A DNA stretch of 64,000 nt from Eutrigla gurnardus (Eukaryota > Chordata > Actinopteri > Perciformes > Triglidae): assembly GCA_963514095.1 (NCBI GenBank), contig OY741275.1, positions 25,116,898-25,180,897 of the forward strand. Direction: 5' to 3'. Position 1 is the stretch's first letter; every line of letters begins with the position of its first letter. The position numbers and the translations under genes are program-made. Below are positions 1-11,416 of this stretch, in pieces. The notes under the pieces were generated by a model, which saw only the letters and a program-made list of their open reading frames with translations, ran no database searches and had not been told where the DNA came from.

Positions 1-802
1 CTGTTTGCTTTTTTGTAGGACTATGGGGATCAAACCAAAAACATGAACATGTGTTTGTCACTTCTGGGCTCCTGTAGAAACACGACCTCCTTCTAAGGTA
101 ACGGAAACAGCTCTTATTTTCAGGTGATTATACACAAATAAACGTAATATTATATTCCATGTTCTGATGCCAGACTATTTCATGGCTTGGTGCAGCGACT
201 TCATGGAGTCTTGTCATCACCGTGAGGTTGTCAAGCAACCATCAGTGTGGCTCCGCCCCAAGAAATAGTCCCACTCTAAAGCCCCTCGTAAAATCACGAT
301 GTGCGACCCGGCTCTCTCTCAACTCAATATTGTCACATTGTAATATTTTTGTTGTTAGTTTGGACACAAATCTGAGGAATGTCATAAAAAAATACGTAAA
401 TTAGGTCACCAAGAAAAGGTGCTTTGTCCTGACATCACGTAACATCCCGTGAAGTTTTAAAACTGATGCTAGTTGTTTACGTTATTTTTGTACAAACTCC
501 TCCTGATTTTATTCTTTCCGTTACACTAAGCTAACTGGCTACTTGAAGAAGCTTGTTGTATTTAATTTCCGAGCGTGAGAGTGATGTCATGATGTCAGAT
601 TTGCACTGTTGCTTTAAGCCTAATTAACGTAGCTTAGTTCACATCATGACTATTACTTACGTACGTTCGTCCACGTCGTCCCGTGGGGGGAAAATAGCAT
701 CCAAACATATTTACTCTCTTACTGCGATACGCGTGAACAAAACTAAAATCTCTTTAATGCACCGTTACCTCCGAGATCACTGCATTTGTCATGGAGCAAC
801 AT

Positions 803-804
<2 letters not shown>
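1..804. other. Non-coding, nothing recognised
   Basis: Moderately AT-rich sequence with no open frame resembling a known protein and no clear repeat. Short open frames here have no codon structure and are treated as chance. Confidence 0.6.

Positions 805-839
<35 letters not shown>
805..839. repeat. (GT)n microsatellite
   Basis: About 17 uninterrupted GT units. The 160 bases that follow, up to the trinucleotide array, show nothing else. Confidence 0.95.
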
Positions 840-999
840 GCTTGCTGGTGCAGTGAAGCATTGTAGAGGCGTGTGTCTATCTTCGTGTTAAATGGGTTTT
901 CTATTGCTGATCTGCTCATGCTCAATTACCCAAACTCTCCCAGGGGGCTTAGGGTAGGTAAACACACATCAGCTGGGCCTGATTTATTTCACCTTCCCG

Positions 1000-1657
1000 C
1001 AGCAGCAGCAGCAGCAGCAACAGTAGTAGTAGCAGCAACAGCAGCAGTAGTAGCAGTAGCAGCAGCACCAGTAGCAGCAGTAGTAGTAGAAGCAGTAGCA
1101 GCAGTAGAAGCAGCAGCAGCAGTAGTAGTAGTAGCAGCAGCACCAGTAGCAGCAGTAGTAGTAGTAGTAGCAGCAGTAGTAGTAGTAGTAACAACAGCAG
1201 CAGCAGTAGTAGTAGCAGCAGCAGCAGTAGTAGTAGCAGTAGTAGCAGCAGCAGCAGCAGCAGCAGTAGCAGTAGTAGTAGTAGTAGTAGTAGCAGCAGC
1301 AGCAGTAGCAGCAGCAGTAGTAGTAGTAGTAGCAGCAGCAGCAGTAGTAGTAGCAGCAGCAGCAGTAGTAGTAGCAGTAGTAGCAGCACCAGTAGCAGCA
1401 GTAGTAGTAGTAGTAGCAGCAGTAGTAGTAGTAGTAACAACAGCAGCAGCAGTAGTAGTAGCAGCAGCAGCAGCAGCAGTAGTAGTAGCAGTAGCAGCAG
1501 CAGCAGCAGTAGTAGCAGTAGTAGTAGTAGTAGTAGTAGCAGCAGCAGCAGTAGCAGCAGCAGTAGTAGTAGTAGTAGTAGCAGCAGCAGCAGTAGTAGT
1601 AGCAGCAGCAGCAGTAGTAGTAGCAGTAGTAGCAGCAGCAGTAGTAGTAGTAGTAGT

Positions 1658-1689
<32 letters not shown>

Positions 1690-1828
1690 CAACAGCAGCA
1701 GCAGTAGTAGTAGTAGCAGCAGCAGCAGTAGTAGTAGCAGTAGTAGCAGCAGTAGTAGTAGTAGTAGTAGTAGCAGCAGCAGCAGCAGCAGTAGTAGTAG
1801 CAGTAGTAGTAGTAGTAGCAGCAGTAGT

Positions 1829-1890
<62 letters not shown>

Positions 1891-2257
1891 CAGTAGTAGT
1901 AGTAGTAGTAGCAGCAGTAGTAGCAGCAGCAGCAGCAGCAGTAGTAGTAGCAGCAGCAGTAGCAGCAGCAGTAGTAGTAGCTCCAGCAGCAGCAGTAGTA
2001 GTAGTAGTAGTAGCAGCAGCAGCAGTAGCAGCAGCAGTAGTAGTAGTAGTAGCAGCAGCAGTAGCAGCAGCAGTAGTAGTAGCTCCAGCAGCAGCAGTAG
2101 TTCCAGTAGTAGCAGCAACAGCAGCAGCAGTAGTATTAGTTGTATCAACAGCAGTAATAGTAGTAGCAGCAGCAGTAATAGTAGTAGCAGCAGCAGTAGT
2201 AGCAGCAGTAATAGTAGTAGTAGCAGCAGTAGTAGTAGTGATAGCAGCAGCAGCAGC
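1000..2257. repeat. 1.26-kb mixed CAG/TAG trinucleotide array
   Basis: Continuous trinucleotide repeat in which short runs of CAG and TAG alternate (typically 2-6 of each), with rare CAC, CAA and GAA variants and TCC substitutions near 1981 and 2081. Segments of roughly 200-250 bp recur with the same run-length pattern (for example around 1185-1390 and 1425-1640), so the array also grew by larger duplications. Because TAG occurs in only one frame, the other frames stay open for hundreds of codons (Ala/Val or Ser forward; Leu, Ala/Thr or Cys/Tyr reverse). These open frames are an artefact of the repeat. Confidence 0.97.
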
Positions 2258-4382
2258 CACTCACGCTTCTTTACACAGACACACTCAAACGATTTACTCA
2301 CGGAGGCGTTTACGAAGTGTCGGTTGCAGAGGTTTACGTGGACGAAACATCTCAAGCACCCTGTTGAAAAAAAACAAAAAAAGGACCTTAAACCCAGAAG
2401 ATCAAACGGCTGGTTGTCATGAGACAGTAATACTGCTTACACAGCTAACGGATGAGAGAGCCACGGTGTCTTTGTTACCATGCCAAGGCCCGGCATCCCC
2501 TAAAGCCTCCTTCCTTCCTTCCTCCCTCCCTCTCTCTCTTCCTTTTCACCCAGCAGAAACCCACCTCCACCCACCTCACCGTCCCCTCACGGCCTGATTG
2601 ATTCTCATGAATAGGCTGTCGATCGGGGGAGCCTGACCCCATTAGACCCCTGTTAGATCCTATCTAAAGCCGTGTCGTGGAGCCGGTGTCAACGCTAATC
2701 ACATGGCTAAAGCTAAAAGATGGAGGGAGAAGCCGGAGAGGAGAGAGAGGAGATCGGCCTGGTGGTCAGCCTGCTTGTTTAATGATGAAAACCCCCGGGG
2801 TGGATTTTGGTGTTTTGGAGGCCTTAGGCAAATTACGTATGTAATGGATTCTCCAACCCTCCATTTTCACCACCGTTTGTCTCAACAAGACATTAAAAAT
2901 ATATGAAACCGTAGAGGCCGACTGGTGGAAGAAGTCCGAAAACATCACCATGTAGCTCATCAGCTATCGGCCTGCTGACGGATAAACCTCTGGGGACAAA
3001 GATCTTCATTTCCGTGGCTCAGGTTCAGGTGATATCCGTGCCAAGACTTTACCTTTTTCCTCATCATCGTCGGAAAGACACCCATTGGGTTCTTTTTTGT
3101 TCACACGGACTGTTTACCTGCATTCATCCAAATCCTGCTCAAACGTGACTGGCCGATTCTCGGACTACAAACGGAAACAAGAAGTCTTCCGATGCCAAAA
3201 TATTGTCCCGTTGCCTACAGATGTATTAATGCAGCGTCTGTTGATAGAGATGACATGATGGAGCCCTCTATCTGTATCGTTGTCACTTTAAAGCTTTCTT
3301 ACTTTTACTGCCATAATTGCAATTCACGATATCCAGATAATAATTCAAATATGGTTTAAACTCTTAAAATCGTTTACATTTTGTTGAGAAAGAAAGATTA
3401 TTTATTGCGCCACAGATAAGACACACACAAGATGAATCATAAGGATAATACATTTTAAAAAATCTATTTTTGTATTTCATATTTTTTTTAAATCAGGCTT
3501 TATTTTTCACTTCTCTACCATAATCGTGAGCTAGATTAGATCATTTTTCCGATTATCCCGATAACGCAAAATCCGTCCCATCCCTAGCCGTGACATCACA
3601 GTACGTTTTTGTCTTTTTATGAGGCGACCTTGGGTTGACTTGTGGTGAAGCGTGAGGTCACCGTTGCCGTCACGATTCACCCAAAAACAACAATAAAAGA
3701 GGCGGAGCCTAATGTGGGATTCTCCTCCCCTTCTCTCGCCCATCTGTCCTCCTCCTCCTCCTCCTCTCTCTCCCGCCACTTTCAAGCTGTCCCGGCCGAT
3801 TGTTTTGTGTCTTCATCGCGTCGCTGTCTGCCGAGGAGACGGGACCGTAACATCAGCGTTCGGCGGCGCTCCCTGTTCCTCTGGTGCGAGGCTGCGATGA
3901 CAACGTCTGCCATGTTTCACTCTGATCTCTCCATCAGTGTGAATAAGTGTAGCGCCGCCGCCGCCTCCGACTGTCACTCACTCCTCTGGGGAGACGCTCG
4001 CACACCGCCGCTTATTATCTCCGCCAAGATGGACGCCTTCAAACACACACACACACACACATATTGTGTGTCACTTAAACACACTCTGCATCCAAAGTTC
4101 TTTCGTAGAAACTGGTGTGAATTTGTGTGTTTTTAAAAAAGAAATTTGCAGGTCAAGCATGAAAATTTGTGCACGTTTCATTGAGTGTGCACGTGCAACT
4201 AGTCCATGGCCGTGTTGTGTAGCTGTGATTGTGCGTCGGTGTGTGAGAGTGACCTGCAGTGGAACAAACGGACTACCTTCGTTAGATCCCTCCGTCTTTC
4301 GTGTCACATCAAAACACCTCATTATCTCCTCCTCTGTCATTGGATTTTCTTTTTTTTCTTTTGCTATTAACCTACTCAATAT

Positions 4383-4383
<1 letters not shown>
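2258..4383. other. Non-coding; weak regulatory-like patch
   Basis: No gene seen. A pyrimidine-rich stretch lies at 2505-2550. The block 2590-2720 (ATGAATAGG, CCATTAGACC, GTTAGATCC, CTAATCAC) has the low-repeat, homeodomain-site-rich look of a conserved element, but this cannot be tested here. Positions 3300-3550 are AT-rich. A short TCC run lies at 3747-3771 and a short CA run at 4041-4060. The GC-richer part at 3780-4030 is not coding by inspection. Confidence 0.5.

Positions 4384-4465
<82 letters not shown>
4384..4465. repeat. (CT)n microsatellite
   Basis: Uninterrupted CT dinucleotide run of about 41 units. Confidence 0.97.
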
Positions 4466-4467
<2 letters not shown>

Positions 4468-4792
4468 ACAGTGTTGGGTAACAATTTCAGAAACCGGTAT
4501 TTAAATAACAGATGTCTCGTCCAGGAGAAGAAAGTTGTCGCTGTACTCAACGCTGCAATTCCTTTTTTTTCTAGATATAATATATCAGGTGAAGAAGGCC
4601 TCTTCAGTGTGTGTGGCTTTAACCATCCTCATCAAGACTTTTTTTTGTCTCGGGGTAAAAAAATGCACGTTTGTTTTTCTAAACTTAAAGGTTAAATCAC
4701 AGTCAAGTCTGTGAAAAAACTCAGTAAAGTTTACACGATGTTACACATCTAAAAAAAACAAACACTTTTGGTCCACTGGAGGAAAAAACAAC

Positions 4793-5240
4793 GGAGCCGA
4801 GAGTGGGGGGCAGTATTCTGAGAAAAAAAGTAGCGAATATGCGAGTTTATTACAATACTAACAATCAGGCATTATGCTAGCTAACTCCCCATGAATGTAC
4901 GCATTTATTTTTCTCATTAATGTTGGTTATTTGTTGTTTTTCATTCATATGAGGCCAAATTGTCATCTAATGGGTGTTTTATTGATCGGAGCGGTCAGGC
5001 TAAGATGCTAGCGGTAGTTTTCCACTTGTCATAGCCGACGTGAACAAGTTGCATGACGTTTGCCGTTGCTATGACAACAATTGAAAGAAACAATAACCAT
5101 CAGTAGCCATCACCCTTAAGGAGCTTAACAAGGCGTTGTCACGTGTTGTGATATATTAGTTAGAAAAATAAATGCGTACATTCATGGGAAGTTATTTGAA
5201 GTTAAATCTGACACTTTCTAAACTCGAAAATGTTGCCTTT
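4793..5240 (-). mobile_element. Family B TIR element, degraded copy
   Basis: Begins with GGAGCCGAGAGTGGGGGGCA, the terminal motif shared with the copies at 13558 and 45136. It contains the same internal modules: GTACATTCATGGGAAGTT and its inverse, TTTGCCGTTGCTATGACAAC, and the 'ATGAGGCCAAATTGTCATC' block. The far terminus is not clear, so this copy is truncated or diverged. Most internal modules run in the opposite orientation to the other two copies. No transposase reading frame is visible, so the element is non-autonomous. The 320 bases before it (4466-4792) hold nothing recognised. Confidence 0.7.
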
Positions 5241-5636
5241 TTTTGTTTTTTGCCTACGCTAATACGCTGTTGTACATTTCTCATTAGTGATGTCAGAAGG
5301 GCGGAAATGAATAACTTTGCATTTCCAACGGTCGTTTATAGCAAATAGAAGGATTTCTAATGACTTCCCCGTATGGATGTATCTGTTGCTGGAGGCGATC
5401 TCACTAGTTCTTGATTTACAGACGTCTCTGTGTTGGGACGTGCGTGGCATCACGTCTACGGAGGAGCGTACACGCTACCGCGAAGGCCCCCCGGCCATCT
5501 TAATTACAACGCAGGTCGTACAGGAAGTACAAGAAATGACTCGAAATAGGAAGTTCATATTACCGTGAGAAGCCCATGGCTGTGTCAGCGGTGATCACTC
5601 TCTCCTCATTAGTGTGTGTGTTGTTTCACCTCATTG

Positions 5637-5638
<2 letters not shown>
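5241..5638. other. Non-coding, nothing recognised
   Basis: No gene, repeat or motif cluster was recognised between the family B copy and the CA repeat. Confidence 0.5.

Positions 5639-5714
<76 letters not shown>
5639..5714. repeat. (CA)n microsatellite
   Basis: About 38 CA units without interruption. Confidence 0.97.
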
Positions 5715-5716
<2 letters not shown>

Positions 5717-5837
5717 GTAGATTGGACTCCAGGTGTCCGGGAGAACGGATCACTTTCTTTCTTTCTCTATGCTTCATTTCAAGTCCCAGCTGGGTTTAAA
5801 AGGAAGTCCATGCAGCCGGGACTTCCTGTCCAAGGAT

Positions 5838-5838
5838 T

Positions 5839-5873
<35 letters not shown>
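5838..5873. repeat. (GT)n microsatellite
   Basis: Short GT run with one GC interruption, 125 bp from the CA run at 5639. Confidence 0.95.
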
Positions 5874-5876
<3 letters not shown>

Positions 5877-6039
5877 CATGCCTGTGCAGTATCAGTGTGT
5901 ATAAGGATGTATCTAGATGGATGTTGATACAAGACAGACAGACAGTTTTCTTCCCTCTCACATCTTTTTTTGACGGTGGCTGAAGGGTGACACTCCTCCT
6001 CCTCCTCCTCTTCCTCCTCACATGGAAGCCTTCTCCTCT

Positions 6040-6435
6040 CCCTATATATATGAAAGAGCGTTGCGGTCGGGGGCGCAGGGGAAGGTGATAACCCTTTTGT
6101 TTAGCGTGAGCTCCATCACAGGCTCTGTCAAGGCCCCAAACAGACGAGCAGACAGAGCCGTGACGGGCGCCGCTAATCTGACAGCTCCTCCCGCATCACA
6201 AAGCAAAGAGCAGCCATCACATCAAAGCGGCCGCGAGGAGGAAGAAGAGGCGCCGGCGGTGAGGAGATTGACGCCCGCTTCCCTTTTTTTTTTGCTCTGC
6301 CACTTCCTTCCCTGGTATCTTCATAGCGCCTCTGACACGCCGCACGCCAGGAGCCCTTCAGAGGAAGCATCCAGGTGGCGAAGCCCCCCCGCTCCAGGGT
6401 TGAGGGACTCCCCTCTGGCGGAGTGGTGAGTGTGG
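6040..6435. promoter_or_regulatory. Candidate regulatory block, GC-rich
   Basis: Repeat-poor, CpG-containing sequence with a TALE-type TGACAG site after CGCTAATC near 6171-6182, ATCACAAAGC runs and a CGGCCGC. It is flanked by low-complexity DNA. Inferred from composition only; it could be ordinary GC-rich sequence. Confidence 0.2.
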
Positions 6436-6984
6436 GTAACCTTCCTGGGAGGATGAGCCTGTGATGCACTGAGAGTACATGACAGGCTGTTTAAGTGGAT
6501 TTGTGTTCATGTGTTTGTGTTGTTGACGGCGGTGATGGGGGGGGGGGGTCAGCGTGACTTTTCTCTCTGAACGGCTTCTTCAACTATGAAGGAAGAGACG
6601 TTTCATTAAACTGTTGCTCTGATGTCAACATGTTGGTACAGTTCATCACTATCAATCCATTTTTGAGATAAAAATCCATAAATTCATACTTCTTGTGTGG
6701 GGATTGAACCGGTGACCTTTCTGGTCATGACCTTTCTTCCTCACGCTTTTTGAGAGGTCAAATAGGCAACATGTTCTCCTTCCATGTCGTCACATAGCGA
6801 TGCTTCATCAGGTGTCATCTTTAAATACACCTGGCCGCCCAGCGAGTCACATTGTCAGGTGAATTCACTGGTCCTCAAAAAGTCCTGAACTAACCTTTTT
6901 GTAATCATGCAGAACATTTTTTATTTTGCAAATATTTGCAAATGCGTCAATGAATATGAAGCAGGTGGCAACTTCCATTTCTCA
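6436..6984. other. Non-coding, nothing recognised
   Basis: Contains a G10 run near 6538. No gene or known repeat recognised. Confidence 0.5.
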
Positions 6985-7415
6985 AAAATGAAGCCAACCC
7001 CGAAGTGCCTTAAAGCTGCATCCTCTCTACTTGCCACCAGGGGGCGAGTCCTCTCTGGTTATATAGAAGTCTATGAGAAAATGGTCCTACTTCTCTCTGC
7101 TGGCCACCAGGGGGCGACTCCTCTCTGGTTGTATAGAAGTCTATGAGAAAATGGTCCTACTTCTCTCTTGATGTATTATCTCAGTAAACATTGTAAACAT
7201 GAGTTTATGTCTCAATCTCTAGTTTCAAGTCTTCTTCAATCCAGCATGATGTTCATTTAGTACATTATGGTCCATTTAGAGTCCACCAGACCAGAAAGCA
7301 GGGGATGCTTTAGGGGGCGGGGCTTACCCCGGCCGCCCGTCGCTCCTTCTGCAGTCCAAATATGGTCATGTCCCTTCTCTGGTTGCTAAAATTCCAAGAT
7401 GCCGACGACCAATAA
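6985..7415 (+). mobile_element. Family A dispersed element, copy 1
   Basis: Shares the same module order with copies at 14957 (-), 42973 (-), 55509 (+) and 61134 (+). The order is TGAAGCCAACCC..GAAGTGCCTTAAA, then 70-bp units, a TTGATGTATTATCTCAG block, a GTCCACCAGACCAGAAAGCA block, TTAGGGGGCGGGGCTTAC, and a right part with GCAGTCCAAATATGGTCA and TTCCAAGATG. Two 70-bp units are present, with CCACCAGGGGGCG cores at 7034 and 7104. No coding capacity; the family's class is unknown to me. Confidence 0.85.
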
Positions 7416-7889
7416 GTGACGTCACCATGACGATATTCACTTCTTAGGAAGTGAATTTTAAACTAGTGTTCAATCAAACAGTTTTGAGAACATACAAGTT
7501 TCTTTTGTATGAATGCATCCGTTCCCTAATTAGATTTGACACATTTCCACATCGTCGTTCTCATCTCCTGTAGATGAATCCCACAAGACTTTTGACCCAA
7601 TCAAACACATTTAAAGTCCTGTATCCACTTTCAATCAGTCCAAATAAATCCCAAACAATCTTACAACTTCTTCGGTTGCACAGTGAGGACTCTGAGAGTT
7701 AGTGAGGGTGGGGGGGGTCACACACACCAGTTATGTGGGTCACATGTGCTCTTCCTCATCCAGATGGTTCTCCAGATGCAGAGCTGCCAGTCATCTGACA
7801 GAACACACAGCCGTACCTGCATACAAAAACACCACGCATTAAAAACACCTTCATCAAAGAATCACCACGGTAACCAACTCATTCAGCAG
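7416..7889. other. Non-coding, nothing recognised
   Basis: A TGACGTCA cAMP-response-type site occurs near 7419, followed by ordinary AT-moderate DNA with no gene. Confidence 0.5.
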
Positions 7890-7921
7890 AAAGCCGCTTG
7901 GCCTGCTAGCCAAGCGGCTTT
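7890..7921. other. Perfect 13-bp inverted repeat (hairpin)
   Basis: Arms AAAGCCGCTTGGC and GCCAAGCGGCTTT are exact complements around the 6-base loop CTGCTA. The GC-rich arms would form a stable hairpin or cruciform. It sits at the edge of a low-repeat block (7860-8280) containing GTTAATCAATAAACTCATTA, which looks like regulatory DNA. The hairpin is read directly; its role is unknown. Confidence 0.9.
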
Positions 7922-8283
7922 TAGGGATGCCCGGGAAAAAAGCCTGAAACACCTTGCAAAGAGAGCCTTTTTGTTAATTTTCTCTCCTTCAGTAACGGAG
8001 TGAGTTTTTGCGGCCGCGATGAGGTAACGCTCCGAAGTGCCCCGAGTCCATCTAATAATGTAAAACAACACTAATTTGAGAGAGCCGCTTCATCTCTGCA
8101 TGTTAATCAATAAACTCATTACCTGCGGTGCTTAGTGAAGGATTCCCTGATGCCTGCTCACTGATGTAGACAGAGAGGGGAAAAAAGGAAAAGAGTGAGG
8201 GAAGGGGAGATGGAGATGAGGGGGAGAGGTTGATTATAATTACAGATTTTAGCAGCCTGTGCCTTAGCATAACCCGCTCATTA

Positions 8284-8285
<2 letters not shown>
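7922..8285. promoter_or_regulatory. Candidate regulatory block downstream of hairpin
   Basis: Low-repeat sequence with several homeodomain-type sites (GTTAATTTTC, CTAATAATG, GTTAATCAATAA, CTCATTA, GATTATAATTAC) and a GCGGCCGC. Inferred from motif density only. Confidence 0.25.

Positions 8286-8321
<36 letters not shown>
8286..8321. repeat. (GT)n microsatellite
   Basis: About 18 GT units. A C-rich run follows near 8362-8378. Confidence 0.95.
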
Positions 8322-8322
<1 letters not shown>

Positions 8323-8449
8323 GGCCTCACACTTTCAACACAGCCACAGAGCTCCCCAAGCTCCCCCCCCCCCCCTCCCTCTGCACATCGCCAGGAAACA
8401 GCCCAACACAAGTGGCCCATTTTTAAATATAAACACACAAAAAAAGAAA

Positions 8450-8780
8450 ACCTGTTATTTCAATTGACCTCCGTCACGTCGAGCTGTCAATGATCTCAGC
8501 TCTGTACTCTTAAGGTCGTTTTCTCCTTCTCTTTTTCTCCGAGGCAGGCTGCACGGTATAATGAACTTTTCTTTTTTTTCATGGGGGGAGAACGAGAATG
8601 ATATGCCAGGCCATTTAGCCTCGCAGTGTTTCTGGTGGAGGTGAGACAGCCAGCAGCATTTATGGAAATGGACAGAGCTGAGGGAGGCACTGTGGCTGCT
8701 GCTGCTGTTCCCTCCACCCCCCACCACCACCCCACCCGCCCATAAAACCTCCCAACAGCAGGGAATTAGAGACTACATTT
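8450..8780. promoter_or_regulatory. Candidate conserved non-coding element
   Basis: Contains TTTCAATTGACCTCC, CTGTCAATGATC, GGCCATTTAGCC, AATGATATGCC and GCATTTATGGAAATGG, with little low-complexity DNA except a short CTG run at 8696. The pattern resembles vertebrate developmental enhancers. No alignment was possible. Confidence 0.3.
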
Positions 8781-9746
8781 GCTATTCCTTTGTTACAAGA
8801 AAACTTTCATTTCTATCCTCACCTGGTTTCTTCTTTCGTCATTAAATGCGATCTTAGCCCCTTATTTTGCTTACGTTCTAAAAAATAAAGAAGATGACAA
8901 CACACTTCCTGTTCCTGTCACGTTGGCGGGCCGTTGATGATGTTTGTCAGCGTCGTCGGGCGTCCCCCCGGCTCGTGATGAGAAGGTGTTTGATTGACTG
9001 AGCCGTCCGCCGTCACTGTACACATCCATTAGCATAAGATGTCTATCCTCCAAACTCAGTACTTATGAACATAAAAAAGAACTGTATTTATTTATTTTTT
9101 TAGTCGTTGGACGTGTGCCTTCACTCTGAATGTTCCTCCCCGGGACAGGTGGCGTCATTGAAGTCAGGTGATTAGAAAGTGTAACGTCACAATCGCTTCT
9201 CCAAGCCGTAGTAACACATTTAAAGCTCCTTTTTTTGTTTACCGGCTGTCAAACGCGTGAATAAACGGCGAGGTAAACGGAGGTAATGGAAACCTATATC
9301 TTGCTTTGAGCCTCTTTTTTCCCGGTCGTCTCATTCCGGAGGCCATTAATATTCCGTTTAATGGCGGCTAAATGCCGCTAAGTGTTTTTAACACTGGGAG
9401 ACGAGTCTCTCTCTCTGTTTGTTGCTGCCAGAACATCCACAACATCGGGGTCGATGGATGCCGAGGCCGTAAAGTGACTTTGACAGCCAGTTTACAGTCG
9501 GTTTACACGCCTCAGCTTTTTTTTCTTCTTCCGTAAAGCTGCATTACGTCTTCGGAGCAGCCGGATCCAAATTCACTCAGCTGCAGCGTCGTGTTCGGTT
9601 GAGCCGAGTCGGATGATTTACGATCTTATACCGAGAAACACTCGTGAAGAAGGATGGCTGTAGATTTAACGAGCAAACGGAAACAAAATGAAACAAATAT
9701 GTTTGCGTTTATCATACTTTGCTTAACACTTGAACATTGGTTTATA
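8781..9746. other. Non-coding, nothing firm
   Basis: No gene seen. A short block at 9335-9385 (GGCCATTAATATTCC, TTTAATGGCGGC, AAATGCCGC) is motif-like but short. The remainder is ordinary AT-moderate DNA. Confidence 0.45.
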
Positions 9747-9951
9747 CATGAAGTTGTTATAATCTGCAAATGTCTTTTAAAGGCCAAACAAATTATATTA
9801 TTATTATAATAAGTTATTAATTTCTGGGTGATTGGGACACATTGTGATAATTGCACCTGGTCAAAAGTGATTAGTGATGCATTTAAATAGGAATAAACTA
9901 CAGGATTGAGTCTGAAAATGAAATCCTACAACTTTATGGGGAACAGTGTAA
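9747..9951 (+). mobile_element. Family C dispersed repeat, copy 1
   Basis: Matches 57413-57578 in the same orientation. Shared blocks in order are CATGAAGTTG, ATTAATTTCTGGGTGATTGG, TGCACCTG.TCAAAAG, TGATGCATT.AAATAGG and CAACTTTATGGG.AACAGTGTAAA. Between these blocks the copies differ by substitutions and small indels. No coding capacity. Confidence 0.8.
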
Positions 9952-10283
9952 AAGGGAAGTTCCTCTTCTCTAACACGCCGACTTCTACTCTCTTCTTTTG
10001 GCTTCGTGATCTTTGCACCAAACCTGATCAGTTTTTAATTCCATTGAAAAAAAGAGACTTTTATTACCAAATACATGAAATTCAACCTCTGCACTGGATC
10101 CGTCCTTTAGGAGCGGTGGGTTTCTGGAAGGGTTCAGGGTCTCGAAAACAGGAGGTGCCGGAGGATGCTACGGATTTTTCTCTGGAGCTGGTGGAGACCA
10201 AAACTGAACTAAAAGGTGAGTACTGGATTCGTGAAACGTACTCAAGTTCATCAGGTGAGTACGTTACAATACAACGAAACTTC
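9952..10283. other. Non-coding, nothing recognised
   Basis: An open frame runs through it into the following ATGG repeat, but it has no recognisable protein similarity. Confidence 0.45.
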
Positions 10284-10344
10284 ATGGATGGATGGATGGA
10301 TGGATGGTTGGATGGATGGTTGGATGGATGGATGGATTGATGGG
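10284..10344. repeat. (ATGG)n microsatellite
   Basis: About 15 tetranucleotide units with TTGG variants. This is the same motif, on the other strand, as the 1.9-kb ATCC array at 40022. The next 300 bases hold nothing recognised. Confidence 0.95.
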
Positions 10345-10647
10345 ACTTTTTCCCAGGAGGCAGCAGAAGAATGTGGTTTAGAAACGACAAAAGCGGTTAA
10401 AACACTACCATGTTTGTAAACGCGTACATCGCGTACAACATTTAATTCTGATGGGTTGAAATGAATGTCGATCAATCAAAGTGTCCGTGGGCAGATATCA
10501 AACATTCAGTTATTTGGTGAAAGTTGAGCTGAAATGAACAATTACTTTTTAATTTAAGTTCTTCGTTTTCGAAAAAACAAAACCAGCATTCACTTCTGCA
10601 TAAAACATGACATCTGCTGGTTTAAATATTTATTTTGAAAGAACACC

Positions 10648-10847
10648 NNNNNNNNNNNNNNNNNNNNNNNNNNNNNNNNNNNNNNNNNNNNNNNNNNNNN
10701 NNNNNNNNNNNNNNNNNNNNNNNNNNNNNNNNNNNNNNNNNNNNNNNNNNNNNNNNNNNNNNNNNNNNNNNNNNNNNNNNNNNNNNNNNNNNNNNNNNNN
10801 NNNNNNNNNNNNNNNNNNNNNNNNNNNNNNNNNNNNNNNNNNNNNNN
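10648..10847. other. Assembly gap of 200 N
   Basis: Exactly 200 undetermined bases. The round length suggests a placeholder of unknown true size. Confidence 0.99.
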
Positions 10848-11281
10848 TTTCCATGGAAACGGACCAAACGGCCACAATTTGAAACAGTTAAACGCTAAAT
10901 AATGACATTGTAAGTTTAAGGCAATAAAACAACGAGGCTATGTGTTAAAAGACATCATGGTTTGTCTTTAAAACTTCCATCGACTCGTTTGAAAATCATT
11001 TTGTTGCGTCACGTAATCCATGACCAAATATGTTTCCGTTGGCAGACTGGACAGGTGATTGGGCTGTGACATCACATACATCCAGGTAGAACCATCATAA
11101 CCATAATGTCTCCAGCCTGACGAGTTCAAGTGAGGTCCGCGGTTTAACGCCGCCGCCGCCGCCTCATGTTCTCTCACGTCTCCCCCGCCTGCCGGGGCGA
11201 CCGCCATGTTTACTGCTAAATATTGATAGACATCTGGGAGTGCCATTCATCCGCCATCAAACTTTGGAGTGTAGGCCCAGC

Positions 11282-11284
<3 letters not shown>
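10848..11284. other. Non-coding, nothing recognised
   Basis: Contains a short GCC run near 11149-11163. No gene seen. Confidence 0.5.
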
Positions 11285-11343
<59 letters not shown>

Positions 11344-11347
11344 GCAC

Positions 11348-11382
<35 letters not shown>

Positions 11383-11416
11383 CACACACACATACACACA
11401 CACACACACACACACA
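11285..11416. repeat. (CA)n microsatellite, interrupted
   Basis: 132 bp of CA with CGCG, CAAAC and CATAC interruptions. Confidence 0.97.

Noticed and set aside
873..2597. 574-codon open frame (Ala/Val-rich) and overlapping reverse frames (poly-Leu, Ala/Thr)
   Set aside because: Created by the CAG/TAG triplet array, which has stops in only one frame. No non-repeat coding signal on either side.
7890..7925. Rho-independent terminator shape (hairpin then T-run)
   Set aside because: Only four T residues follow, and this is eukaryotic nuclear DNA; treated as an inverted repeat of unknown role.
9906..10340. 144-codon open frame
   Set aside because: Begins in the family C repeat and ends in the ATGG microsatellite; no homology recognised.
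11285..11416. Thr-His or Cys-Val repeat open frames at CA/GT repeats (here and at many other sites)
   Set aside because: Dinucleotide repeats keep frames open; no flanking coding sequence.
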